From positions 3,394,001 to 3,458,000 of the forward strand of contig OY970826.1 in assembly GCA_963853835.1 (NCBI GenBank): a DNA stretch of 64,000 bases. Reading direction: 5' to 3'. Numbering within the stretch: the first letter of the stretch is position 1; every line of letters begins with the position of its first letter. The notes under the pieces were generated by a model, which was not told the DNA's origin, made no database searches, and worked only from the letters and a program-made list of their open reading frames with translations. This document shows positions 10,979-22,782 of the stretch, piece by piece. Made by a program: the position numbers and the translations under genes. The DNA comes from Calendula officinalis (Eukaryota > Streptophyta > Magnoliopsida > Asterales > Asteraceae).

Positions 10979-13900
10979 TTAAAAATGTAAATAAGAGTTC
11001 AAAGGGGTAACACCGCCACAAAGCAAAAGACCACCAGAATTAATTACATTTCTGTCCCTCCAACTATCAAAGAAAACTTTTTCACTCTTTTCCAATTCCA
11101 AATATTTGCCCATATCAAATCGTGGCTTTTCAGTTTCTTTTAATTTATTTGTTTTTACGTTTGTTGAATTGGCGGTTGCATTTTCATTTTCAGGGCTCCA
11201 ACTTCCATAACTGCTAATGGATTGTTTTCCATTTTCGTGAATCAATTCCAAATCCTGTTACATATAATACACCAGTTATTGTCTGATTTCAAAAAAAAAA
11301 AAAGTTTAATGTGACATGTAAAGGTGGCTATTTTGACATATTTATTCCAAATCCCTAACGGGTAAAACATGTACTATTTGTTAAAAAAGGGCAAAATGCA
11401 TATAAGGGTAATGTACTTTCCATCAAAGTTTATTTAAGGGTATATACTTTTATTTTGATCACTAAAGGGTAACCTACTTTCCATCAAAGTTTATTTAAGG
11501 CTATGTACTTTTGTTTTGATCACTAAAGGGTAACCTACTTTCATAAAGTATATAAAAAGGTAAAATGTGACTTGTGAAATCGATTACCAGTAATCAATTC
11601 TTTCATTTGTTTCCCACGTGACTATTTAATGCTTATATGATTAGTTTTGTTTCACAGCCTTCAAACTATGTCAAAATAAAGTCGATCAATTCTACGTAAA
11701 GTACATACCCTTAAATGAATTTTGATGGAAAGTAGATTACTCTTCTATGCATTTTGCCCTTAAAAAAAGGTTAATTATTTGGGATAATTACATATACATT
11801 TTTGCAAACTTATGATATTACGTATATATCTTTGCAAACTTCATTACTACGTATATATTATTCAAAAACCTCAAAATTCTCACATGTATCCTTTTACCTG
11901 ATTTAATAATATTTAAATCATTTTAAAAACATAAATCCTAATCTAAATTAATGGCACAATGCCTAAATACCCTTAAAGGTCAAGGGTTTTTTCTTTCGCA
12001 AGAGTATTTTCTTGCCAAACTTGACAGCTGCATTTTTTTCGTGAAGGGTATTTACTATTTAGGCTATTTTATCATTAACTTAGATTAGGATTTATGATTT
12101 TTAAATTTTAAACGATTTAAAATTATTATATTAGGTAAAGTGATATATATGAGAATTTTGAAGTTTTTGAAGGATATATACGTAGAAGTATATAATGATA
12201 TATATGAAATTATCCTATTTAAATTTATCTGAAATGTCAAAAATTTATCAACCTGTCTTTGTTTAGTCATTATACAAAAGCTTTGTTCGTTACTTTTGTA
12301 ATAACATTTATTATTACAAATCGGCGCGTTTATAGTATACGGGCCAAAATCGAAACTTTTATGGAAAATACAGGTGTCAATAAAGTACCTTAGACGGGTC
12401 CCACAATTTTGGTCTTGGAGTTGAAGGTGGTGGCATTGTATTCGGGCTTGAAGTGGGCGCACCATCATTTCCATCCCATTTTAACCATGGTAAATTAATG
12501 CCTTCCATTTCAACTGGAATAGAATTACCATTTTGGGTTGGTAATAACGGTAAATTCATGTCTTTTTGTTTGGTGGATCCAACTAAACTTGAACTTGTGT
12601 CACTTCTTTCGCCATCAAAAGAAGAAAAATCGGTTGTATCTTCAATGTTTGATATGAAATCTTCAAAGTATTTTTCTGCTTCTTCGTTTAATCGGTTAGA
12701 TACTCTGTTCCTATCGTTGCTCCTCTAAAATATTATAAAAAATAGAAAAAAGAATAATAATTAAAAGGTTATAATCTAATGTGGCGAATTGATAAAACGT
12801 CATAAATAAAATAAAATAAAAAATAATAAAAAGATAAAAATAAAAAGTTAAGTTAAATATTTATTATTTAGTTTCCTAAAACTTTATCTAGTTATATTAT
12901 ATTTTTTTAATAAATCATATTTAATTATTTATTTATTCTTTTATTTTTTTAATTATTTACATCATGATTTTTTTTCTTTCTATTTCTTTCATAATCTTTA
13001 AGTGCGAGTTAAAATGGGTTGGCCGGGTTGGGTTGACCATCAGCCCATTTGACTAAACTGACCCATTTTCATATAAATGGGTCAGTTTAGTCAAACGGAC
13101 TGAAAGTCATCATTTTACACTTTCTAGTAGACTTATGATGACTTTCAGCCCGTTTGACCAAACAGACCCGTTTTTATATAAATGGGTAAAAACTGCCACC
13201 TGTACAAGATCAGGAATTTATAAAAATTAAAAAAAAACTACACCTTTCGGGAGTACGGGCCTTTTTGTGCACTAGAGTTACTTTTTGAGTCGGGAAGCAC
13301 TTCTCTAACAATCTTGTACCCATTTTGACCCTGTTCCTCTTCAAGTGTCCTTTCAGATAATGCCGAAGGATTGCTTTCCATATTCTGGAATAATTAAGAA
13401 TATAAAATATATAAAAATCAAATATTTGGAAGTAAACATTTTATTTAAATTAGTATTAGACCTGTTCAAGTTCTATCATGATATCATTGACAGCAGATCT
13501 AAGCTCTTTTCTCATTGCTTCATAAAGCCCATTGTTACCATCATCACGGTCAATCTATAATATAAGATTGTGTTTATTATATATGCAGATATATACACAC
13601 ACTATAGATACAACAATCAATCCTCTAGTTATACTTTCAGCAAAAAGAAAAAGAAAAAAAAAACCTTGTTTTGTGCATAGACAGCTCGAATAGTCTTCTC
13701 ATTTTCACTTCCATGGTAACGAGTATCTCTCAAATCATCATCGGTTAGTGCTGAAGACTGGCTCTGAGATACCCAATTGCATACAAATTAATTTGGTTTT
13801 TAAACAAAACAGAGAATTTGATAAACAATAATAATCTTAATGGGTATGTTTAAGGTTTATTTCTGGACAAATGTCATTAAATAGCAATATACTTCAGTGA

Positions 13901-14833
13901 GTTGTCCGTTTCAGTAATTACAAAATTTTAAGGCCAGTTTTGGTAATTTTGTGACATTTGCCCTTAATAAATTTGAAGGCTAGTTTTGGTAATTTTGAAA
14001 CTTGTAGGAAGTTTTGGTTACCGAGTAGTCATCATGTGACCTCAATTGAGGTGTTTGGCTCGTTGACCTGGTCAACCTTCGATGGCTTGAAGCAGTTGGT
14101 CTTTGAAACGAAGCAATTCGACTGTTTCCATTGTTTATGCTCCTTGACTTCTGTTGACCAGCAGAACTCCGTGAATGATCTATATCGCTCTATCAATCAT
14201 ATAAGCAATTTGATTAGATATAAATGCAATACAATTTATATGCGAAAAATGAATCCAGATTTTTACCTCAGAGTCACTAATCTGATGTCGAGCAACTGAA
14301 ACGGACCGCCTTCTTCTCGAATCAGCATTCGAGACAACCCTAGTTGTACCACCAGCATTAGAAACAGTACCACCATTCCTTCTAGAAACAGACCTACCAC
14401 GTCTTTGAGCTGAACCATTCTCAATATCACCATTAACATTACCAGAATTCCCACCATTAGAATGCCTAGATACAGACCTCGAACGTCTCAGAAACGACGT
14501 CGTATCAGCTTTCCGGATGCTTCTACTGCTTGCACTCTCATCATCCACCCCGGAGCTGTTTTCCTTCCCGGAGAAAAACTCGATTGCGAGCTCGTCCAGA
14601 CTAATATCCGGAAAATCAGAACCTCTAACGGTGTTAACGAACTTCTTTCTCGGGGTAGGTAGAACGTGAACACCTGATTCAATTTCTGCCGGAATCGGCC
14701 GTGAGAATCTGCTTAAGCTTCTCGACCGGCGGTGAGCCCTAGAAGACGTGGAATCCGGCGAGCACTCCTTCGAAGGTGATGAAGTGCCGATCGGAGCTCT
14801 TCTGGTCGTCGATTTGAAAGCCGATGTAGCCAT
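10979..14833 (-). CDS. Basic Ser/Arg-rich plant protein of unknown function, six exons
   Basis: Exons on the minus strand: 14833-14267, 13763-13665, 13554-13462, 13384-13244, 12724-12389, 11254-10979. All junctions are in phase 0 with GT-AG ends and give 503 residues. I chose the ATG at 14833 (MATSAFKSTTRR); an in-frame upstream ATG at 14860 would add nine residues. Residues 1-190 are Ser/Arg-rich with several RSRS and RGRSVSR motifs, which look like a nuclear or phosphorylated disordered region, plus a conserved-looking FPDISLDELAIEFF. Exon 3 (31 residues) looks helical. The C-terminus ends INSGGLLLCGG and follows a possible coiled stretch (YLELEKSEKVFFDSW). I recognise the general look of a conserved plant protein but cannot name a function. 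No stop or frameshift was found, so it is probably expressed. Introns 4 and 5 contain repeats. Confidence 0.85.
11384..11766. mobile_element. MITE in intron 5 of the Ser/Arg-rich gene
   Basis: The left arm (AGGGCAAAATGCATATAAGG, then TACTTTCCATCAAAG) and right arm (CTATGCATTTTGCCCTT) are inverted copies. A TACTTTCCATCAAAG-containing unit of about 70 bp is directly repeated in the left half. It has no coding capacity. Confidence 0.7.
11785..12215. mobile_element. Second MITE in intron 5, long inverted arms
   Basis: The arms, about 11790-11945 and 12080-12215, pair over more than 100 bp. Shared blocks are ACGTATATAT, CAAAAACCTCAAAATTCTCA and AATCCTAATCTAA. A right-half relative lies at 19915-20030. 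Confidence 0.7.
13008..13195. repeat. Inverted repeat in intron 4
   Basis: ATAAATGGGTCAGTTTAGTC pairs with the preceding GACTAAACTGACCCATTT. A second arm with GTTTGACCAAACAGACC and ATAAATGGGT follows. Read as RNA from the gene strand this forms a strong hairpin. Confidence 0.65.
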
Positions 14834-15180
14834 CGGATGACGAATTTCACAAATAATCAATGAAATGGAACATTAATTGTGGCGAATTTGGAGCTGGAAT
14901 CACGTGGAAATGGTGAAGAACAACTCACGAGCAAGGGTTTGATGAAAGATTTCAAAAGGGGCGGATTACATGAGGATTGTGGATATTAATTTAAATTTGA
15001 AAATTATTGCAACTCTCAGAGTTGAGGTTTGAAAAGGAATTAATTCGACTTTTAATGATTTTGATTTACTTGGAGGTGTTTCTAATTCTATGTGTGTTTT
15101 AAATTTGAAATTTGAAATAGTATACATGAGAAATTATTCTTTTATGTTTTATCTTCCTACTCATATGTGTATCTAGGCCT
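14834..15180 (-). promoter_or_regulatory. 5' flank of the Ser/Arg-rich gene
   Basis: About 350 bp lie between the start codon and the first upstream repeat. I see no clear TATA box at a sensible distance and no ORF. Promoter function is inferred only from position. Confidence 0.35.
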
Positions 15181-15795
15181 ATAAAATAATCAAATGTTCA
15201 ACAAACTTCTCGTGAACCATTTAGCGAGAGTTCTTTTATATTCGTTCGTTTAGTCTAACAAACAAACACACAAGAATTTGTGTTCGTTTAGTTAAACGAA
15301 CGAATACGAACTTCGTTTAAATACGTTCATGAACACGAGCCTGTGTTCATTCGGGAATGTTTGTTTATGTTCGTTCGTTAATTAGTATTTATTTACGTTT
15401 GTTCGTTAGAGTTCATTCGTTAATGTTCAAATTCTGTATCAAATATTAATTATTTGTTACGTTCATATATATTTCTTTTTATACATTTTGATTCCATCTT
15501 CGTGAAAAACTTAAATTTTTTTATTGTTATTCAACTCAAGTGTTTTTCAGTCGTTCGTTAAGCTTCGTCTGTGTATGTTCGTTCGTTTATATTCATTTAC
15601 CTTTTTTTCTAAATTGTTCACAAACCGTTCGTGATCGAACACTTAATTTTCTTAACAAAGGAACACGAACATAAAAGCTCGTTCATATAGGTGTTTGTAA
15701 ATCGTTCGTGAACACTTTTTTCCCTTAACAAACGAACACGAACAAGGCTTCGTTCTTGTTCGTTCGGTTCGTTTACAAACCTATGCCTATCCGCT
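15180..15795. repeat. Interspersed repeat rich in GTTCGTTCGTTTA
   Basis: GTTCGTTCGT and its complement ACGAACGAAC occur many times in both orientations. The two ends are similar inverted sequences (TAGGCCTATAAA versus TTTACAAACCTATGCC), which suggests a foldback-type element of about 615 bp. It is non-coding. Confidence 0.6.
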
Positions 15796-16730
15796 TTTAA
15801 GCTTGACATTTGTAATACATTAATTCTCTTACCTTATACTATCATTCAATGGTTTTGACACTTATCAAATGGATAGACATATCAATAGGAAAAAAAAAGT
15901 TAGGAATCAATACCATTTCTCTATGTAAATATAACCTTGTTGTCTAATTCATGTTATATAAACAAAGAGATAAGAACCATTTAATATGGTAAAAGTGTAT
16001 GTTGGATTATAAGTATTCTATTACTTATGTGCAGATACTACTGATCAAGAGTTATTGTTGCTATGACTACTTGATACTGATACTACAATTACTACTGAAG
16101 ATACAACTTACTACTGATCTTGGCATATACTACTGATCAACTGAAATACTACTAATAATGCTATTTACGGAGAATATCGAGTCCGAGATCTTAGGAAAGT
16201 TAGTTTAGAAGATAATATCAATTGTAATTATATTGTAATCGAATCCTAGAATAACTAGGTTAATATTTTAGGCTTCAAGGACTATTATAAATAGTTCCTT
16301 ACGAATTGTAAACGTACGTGTGTATTGTTCGAGCATATCAATATACATTGAAGCTTTTTGTGATTACTGTGTTCTTACTATTATTCGTATTCATTTACAG
16401 TATTCATTGTTCTTAATCAATTAACACGAGTGTTGATCCGCTGCAACTTCTCGTTAGTAGATCTGTGATTAAATAATCTGTTTAGGTTATAGTGTAGTTT
16501 ATTCATTTAGGCATTAGTTAAAAGTATTAGTTGTGTAGTTAGTGGGCTGAAATTTGACACTTGGCAATTTGATACGGGTTATAAAGAATAAAAGACAAAA
16601 TTCTGCAGCATTCTAAACTTCAGAAATCGACCGAAATTCTCGAGATTGCGAACAACTGTGTCGCGGCGCGAATGTTTGAGTATTAAATTGACCCTAATTT
16701 GGCCATTTTTCTCACCCATTTTCTCTCTAA
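15796..16730. other. Repeat-like spacer with a possible solo LTR (about 15990-16440)
   Basis: From TGTTGGATTATAAG near 15991 the sequence has LTR-like features: repeats of TACTACTGA, a TATAAATAG box near 16284, and a pyrimidine-rich stretch. I could not find a convincing CA end or matching target duplication, so this is a weak call. There are no coding domains. Confidence 0.35.
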
Positions 16731-17036
16731 GACCAGTCCCAACGCCTACGTCGTGAGGCCGTCTACAGCATTTTCAAACACGTCGGGGGGTGACGCCTTT
16801 GGCACCACCCCGTCACCAAGCACGTCAACAAAATCCCGTCGCACCGGAGACGTGTAGGGGATGGCGTCGTGGGGTTTTTTGTGTGTGGGGATGGGGTTAA
16901 ATGTAATATTTTAAGGGTTAGTGATGTGTTAGTGATGGGTTATGGTTGGCACGACCGTGTCAGTAGCGTGTCGGTAAGGATGTGATGATGTGGCGCTACT
17001 GACGGGTTTAGTGACGCGCCACTGTTGGGAGAGGCC
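16731..17036. mobile_element. PIF/Harbinger-type MITE (306 bp)
   Basis: It starts GACCAGTCCCAACG and ends GTTGGGAGAGGCC, near-inverted copies. TAA flanks both sides (16728-16730 and 17037-17039), the usual 3-bp PIF/Harbinger duplication. The interior is GC-rich and non-coding. Confidence 0.8.
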
Positions 17037-17039
17037 TAA

Positions 17040-17548
17040 TGTTCAAGAAGGTGTTCTTGGTGATTCTGACAAATCAAAGATGAATCTTAGCCTAAATCAA
17101 GGGGCTTTTCATTACTTGGATGTTCACAAAGGTAATGCATCCTCTCCTACTTCATGCGTTGGTAATTTAGATGCAATTGTGAGTGAGCCAAGAACCCTAG
17201 TTTATATTTTGACTTGATAAACTGAAATTGAGGTTGTTCATTTCTTCATAATTAAAGTTAGTCATGAAATCAGTAGTCAAAACTTGAATTATCGTAATAT
17301 TGGAAATTTGAGGTTTAGAGTTTTAAATATCCACCAAATTTGGGAATTTTTGTGAAGTTTAGTTTGTATTAGGAAAGATTATGAGTAGTAATGATAATCG
17401 TATTTATGTGAATGTTTTAGGTTATTAGATTGGGAAGAATAGAAATAATCCAAGTAACTGATCATAACTTTGATCAATTTTGCATTTTGGTGGAATAGAA
17501 GGTCTTGGAGATAGTATTGGAAGTTGCTAATATCAGGTGAGTTCATTA
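17040..17548 (+). other. Possible decayed gene fragment between two PIF elements
   Basis: An open stretch to 17217 reads NVQEGVLGDSDKSK and on to SCVGNLDAIVSEPRTL, which looks like real coding composition. A good donor-like site (ATCAG/GTGAGT) occurs at about 17537. Another coding-looking piece (RNTRRRIGMDRGGKARSW) occurs at 19085-19240, beyond the transposon. They could be exons of one broken gene split by the Harbinger insertion, but I do not recognise the family. Confidence 0.3.
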
Positions 17549-18873
17549 GACTGCCCGTAACGCCGACCGAATGAACGGTCGTGACCCTTCACCTCAGCCA
17601 CCCCGAGGCGTCCCCCCCCCCCCCCCCCACAACACCCCCCGGCGTCCCGTTACGCCCGATCACCGCGACGCGTCCCGGACCTCCAACGGTCGAGTATTCA
17701 ACAGTTCGACCCGACCTCCAAACGGCTCTAAAACACCCAAACGGCTATATTTTCCACCACCAACACCCATTTCAAACTTAATTTTTACCCCCTTTTTTTA
17801 TCTTATAAATACCCAATCTTTTTCTAAAAAATTTCACACTTCTCATTTCTTTTCTTCATACTTACTCACATCACACACACTATCTGTAAAGGGGTTATGC
17901 ACTTGTATGGAGAAGAGTATTTGCGAAAGTCTACTCATACTGATGTGGCGAAGCTATACACTTTTCATGAGGAGAAACATGAGTTTCCCGGTATGCTAGG
18001 AAGCATTGATTGTACTGATTGGCCTTGGGCTCAATGTACAAATGCTTACCGTGGGCAATATGTTAGAGGGGATCACGGGAACGAACCATTCATTTTACTT
18101 GAAGCGGTTGCCTCACAAGACTTGTGGTTTTGGCACGCGTTATTTGGTATCGCCGGGTCGAACAACGACATCAACGTGTTACGAGCATCCCATATTTTCA
18201 ATGATCTCAAAGACGGGAAAGCACCTGAGGTACCCTTTTTGGCAAACGGGGTGTCTTACAAATGAGGATATTATCTTACTGACGGGATATATCCGGATTG
18301 GTCTGTTCTTGTTAAGTCTATTTCACACCCAAATGCGAATGATGTTAAGCGGGTGAACTACAAGAAAGCACACGAAGCTGCAAGGAAAGACGTAGAACGA
18401 GCACTTGGCGTTCTAAAGAAAAAATGGGGTATAATAAAAACGGCTGCAAGGTCCCAAATGTTAACAAAATAAGGGATATAATGTACACTTGTATCATATT
18501 ACATAATATGATTATCAAAGACAAAGGCATATCTCCCGACTTTCATCCGGAAGAGCGACATAGTGAAGTTGACCCCGTACGATCACAAGAATAAGTATTG
18601 AAGGTTATCAGGGAGATCCATAATCAACAAACTCATCTAAATCTTAGATCTGATTTGGTGGAACACATTTGGAATCGACATCCTCACCACTAGTTTTTTT
18701 TAATGTTTTTTAATTATTTTTAGTGTAAAGTTTTAATTATTAATGAAATTTAAAAAAAAATTCGATCGGTCACCCATTACGGGCTATTGGTCGCGACTCG
18801 CGAGAGAAAGCTAATGTGGCGCAGAGGTGGCAGGAGTGACCGAACTTAGTTTGGTCACCCATTACGGGTAGTC
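17549..18873 (+). mobile_element. PIF/Harbinger transposon (1325 bp)
   Basis: The left end GACTGCCCGTAACG and right end CATTACGGGTAGTC are inverted copies. The 3-bp target duplication TTA is perfect (17546-17548 and 18874-18876). The element encodes a broken transposase and lacks the second (Myb-like) gene of full Harbinger elements, so it is non-autonomous. A run of about 18 C lies near 17611-17629. Confidence 0.9.
17897..18590 (+). pseudogene. Harbinger DDE transposase, broken
   Basis: The open part reads through MLGSIDCTDWPWAQC and RGDHGNEPFILLEAVASQ to GSNNDINVLRAS, which are hallmark blocks of the DDE_Tnp_4 family; the Asp in GSIDC and the Asp in NNDIN are two catalytic acids. The third acid lies in KDVERALGVLK, beyond an in-frame TGA (18263-18265) where the family normally has Trp. 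More stops follow near 18470. The N-terminal third of the usual protein is missing or replaced by a Pro-rich, low-complexity stretch. An intact protein would cut and paste the element at TTA/TAA targets. Confidence 0.88.
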
Positions 18874-18876
18874 TTA

Positions 18877-20161
18877 TGTGCAATATGTGTACTAGTTATA
18901 AATATGCAATGTGATCCGTTGTTATCTGTTTAAATCATCTTAACTTTGTTTTGTGCCTGGAATATTGATATGACCTTGAAATCTCAAATTGTCTCAGCTG
19001 GAAATTGCTTTGAGGGTTATTTCATTTCGTGAGGACCTATGGCAACTTGAGTACTACTTTTTGTAGTATGTCAGGGGGTGGTAGGGGGTGGTCACAGGAA
19101 TACTCGGCGGAGGATTGGTATGGATCGTGGTGGTAAAGCTAGATCATGGACTCATTTAGGGGTGTTATGATCACCTTCATCGGCTTCATTCCCTAATGGC
19201 ATAAGGGGAAATGACGCACTTTGTTATGTTCGGGATTATGGTTAGTAAAATTGATTACTTTTACGTCGAAATGTGGAATTCGTATATGTTTATATTATGC
19301 TGATTTCTGGTTGTTGTGCCATGACATTGCAATTGTGTAATTTTATTGCTTTATATATTTATGTTGTTAGTAATTTAGTATAATTTTGTATATTATAGAA
19401 CTCACTAAGCTTTTATAGCTTACACGTTTAGTGACTCATGTTTTCAAGAAATGATAAAAGCAAGAGCAAGATTGTAAATGACGAGGAAAATTTAGTTCGC
19501 GCGTTGCAGCGGAAAATTAAATCAATTTTTTATGCGGAAATTAAAATTTGCTTTATATCAGATTTAATCTTTTTAGAGTTAATTACACGGATGGTCCTTT
19601 AACTTTATACCAAATTTCACCAATAGTCTTTTAGTTTCAAAAATTACACTGATGTTCCTTATTTTTGAAACTTATGGCATCGATACTCCTTTAGGCTAAA
19701 TGGTGTTAAATTTTTCTCTTAAGTCTCTCATGTGAGATGCATATGAGGATATTGTAGTCTTTTCTCAATTCATTTTTTGCAAAAAAAAAAAAAAAAAAAA
19801 AAAACAAAAAAGCTTATTTACAACTTTTAATGCAAAAAGTAGCACACCACTTGCACACGGCCACACCCACTTCATCTTCTTCACACCCACTTTCATCCAA
19901 TTACATTTTAAGGTAAAAAGATATATGTGATAATTTTAATATTTTTGAAGGATATATACGTAATAATGAAGTTTGCAAGGAAATATACATATTAGTAATA
20001 GTTTGCAAGGAATTGTATAAAATTATCCCTACTCTTTATACTTATTAGGTGGTATCTCCTTATTTGAAGATGTAATGTGGCCTCATCCACAAATTTATTT
20101 TAAGCCACCGAATCCACTCGATCACCTTTTCTACCACCAAAGTAAACTAATATTTTAATAA
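18877..20161. other. Repeat-derived spacer
   Basis: 19085-19240 has a coding-looking fragment (RGGKARSWTHLG) with a stop. The motif ACTCACTAAGCTTTTATAGC at 19402-19421 is of a type found inside LTRs of Gypsy elements. An A run lies at about 19781-19804. 19915-20030 is a half copy of the intronic MITE at 11785-12215. I see no intact gene. Confidence 0.4.
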
Positions 20162-20719
20162 TCCTACCCTATATATGAGACTACACTTGATGAATACTTG
20201 CCACCTATGCACCACGGACGCTTCTCATTGGCCAATAATGTCACCCGTAAATCCCTCATTGGTCCACATGTTCAAGCATTCCTCACCTATAAAATTTTCG
20301 ACCATGAGTCATTAAATAACAAACCGGAATTTAAGCAAATAAGTAAGGATTTGTTGTTACCTTCTGCGATTACGGTGTCTTCTTATTTTCAAAATAAATT
20401 TATCCCCTTGATTTAATTGGTTGTTAATTCCGCATCCTACCCTAAATTTGCGTTTATCTTTTAAATTATGCAAACAAAAAAGGAAAAAATTTAAGATACC
20501 ATATTGTGCATGATATTTAAATTCAAACTTACCATAATTCGGATTGGTATGAATATCCCACATAATTTTTTCCTCATTCATCGGCAATTTGAAGGTAACA
20601 ACTCCTATATAATCAATGCTCACCATACGAACATAACAAATCCGTCTTCTCTGCATAAATCGAACTGCAATACTATTAAGGTACAATCTATTCTGCGTTT
20701 TTCTGCGATTTCAATATAA

Positions 20720-21070
20720 AGAATATATCCACCCCTGTACTGCATTGTTTTTTCGTATGCATTGTTTTTAAATCATCATTTGTTGGACTGCATACTTTTC
20801 AAACCGTTTGCAGTGTTTATAATCATCAATTGCCGATGACTGCATAGTTTTTAAAACTATTGCAGTGTTTTTAATCATCAATTGGTGTACTGCTTTGTTG
20901 TCAATCTTCTTCTTTTATGCAGTCATCTGCGGTCTTTTTGGTTCATACTAAATATCACTTTATTAAAAAACAGATCATAATATTTTGATTAAATACGAAT
21001 TGATGATCAATTCGCATTGTTTTGGTACAAACATGTTTTTAAAAGTATTGCAGTTTTTTTAATCAAATTG
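20720..21070. repeat. Degenerate 60-65 bp tandem units with TGCA..TTTTTAAATCATCAA
   Basis: Units of the form ACTGCATAGTTTTTAAAACTATTGCAGTG, then TTTTTAATCATCAATTG, recur at about 20755, 20810, 20865 and 21040. They are non-coding, inside the Helitron 5' part. Confidence 0.55.
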
Positions 21071-21634
21071 TTTTTGATTAATTTAGGGTTATTTTTACTA
21101 TTTTTTATATATTTAAATAATAATGATAGTAATAAATCGATTATTAAAAATTAATTACTTCGTATAAGAAGTTGGGTGTAAATTACATAAATGGTCCTAC
21201 GTGTATTAAAAGATACTTTATATTATCTCATAATCTCGATATCTCATAAAAAAACATGGCAACTTAGAAATATCTTATTTTTTTAATATTCTTTGTACGG
21301 TTTATTTAAAAACAGTATTAAATAAAATTTATTATAACCACATCTTTATTGGCAAATTTCAGTGACCTTGCAGGAAAACTAATCAAGAGGACACAAAGAT
21401 CCCTTCTATTGCAAGGTAATTTCTATACACTATTTTTAGTTGTTTATAGCACCCTTTTAATAATTCCGAACTGTTATTACTGTCAAAGTTGCCATCCTTT
21501 TTACTCCTCGATTAACTATTAAATTTGGTATGTTTACTGCATAGTTTTTACTATCAATGTATTTATTGTAGATTTAAAAAAAAAAAACTATTTTTAGGTG
21601 TACACAGGTTGAATTTTTAAAATCAAAAATTACT

Positions 21635-22735
21635 TAACTAATTTCGAGCACTTTAAATTTGTTAATATGAAATTACAGGTGGTTATTTAAAGACAGTTTT
21701 GTATCAAACTTATCTTTAACCACATATTCATTGTCATTCGTTATCTATTTTAAAATAATTAGGAAAGTATTATGACTGGTGTGACTTTAATAGTCAAACC
21801 GTTTTCACTTTAATTTATGTTAACGAATGTTTTTAGGGTTACCCGATTTCACTATAAAAGTCAAACAGTAATAAACCAATTTCGGTTGATAGCTTTTTGA
21901 ATAATCTGTTTCATTTGTTTATTTAAAAACAGTATTATATCGTGAGCTATTTTTAGCACACATTTATTGTAAACATTTTTTAAAAATAAAATAATTAGGA
22001 AACAGTAATAAACCAATTTCGTTTAGGAAACAGTAATTATTTTTACACTGTTTGACTATTAATAGTCAAACTATCATTAATTAATTTCGTGTAGTTAAAT
22101 GTTTTAATACTCTTTAAACAAAAATTTAAACCTAATTTATTGACGGTTTTTATAAATTGGTATAAATTTAAATATAAATCTGTTATAAACATATTTAACT
22201 AATTTCGAGCACTTTAAATTTGTTAATATGAAATTACAGGTGGTTATTTAAATACAATTTTGTATCAAACTTATCTTAACCACATATTCATTGTCATTCG
22301 TTTTCTATTTTAAAATAATTAGGAAAGTATTATGACTGGTCTGACTTTAATAGTCAAACCGTTTTCACTGTAATTTATGTTAACGACTGTTTTTAGGGTT
22401 ACCCGATTTCACTATAAAAGTCAGACAGTAATAAACCAATTTCTTCCTATTGCTTTTTGAATAATCTGTTTCATTTGTTTTAATACTCTTTAAAAAATCC
22501 TTTTATTTTAAACATTTTTTAAAAATAAAATAATTAGGAAACACTAATAAACCAATTTCGTTTAGGAAACAGTAATTATTTTTACACTGTTTGACTATTA
22601 ATAGTCAAACAGTCATTAATTAATTGAGGGCAGTTAAATGTTTAAATACTCTTTAAACAAAATTTTAATCCTAATTTATTGACGGTTTTTATAAATTTGG
22701 TATAAATTTAAATATAAGTCTATTATAAACATAAA
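21635..22735. repeat. Tandem duplication of a 550-560 bp segment
   Basis: Sequence from 21635 (CTAATTTCGAGCACTTTAAA) repeats from about 22197 with only scattered changes and one small deletion. Each copy has the palindrome TTTGACTATTAATAGTCAAA (near 22050 and 22590). A third, more diverged relative lies downstream at 25620-25830. The duplication sits directly upstream of the RPA-like gene. Confidence 0.85.
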
Positions 22736-22782
22736 TCTATATGCAATCATAAACTAACCGCAAATTACTTTGAATCTTCAGT

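Noticed and set aside
17571..17999. Pro-rich ORF at the left of the Harbinger element
   Set aside because: It is driven by a C homopolymer and GC-rich element sequence, and continues out of frame into the transposase.
20198..20719. Overlapping ORFs on both strands near the Helitron start
   Set aside because: Composition is non-coding, no domains, and the region is the conserved non-coding 5' part of the Helitron.
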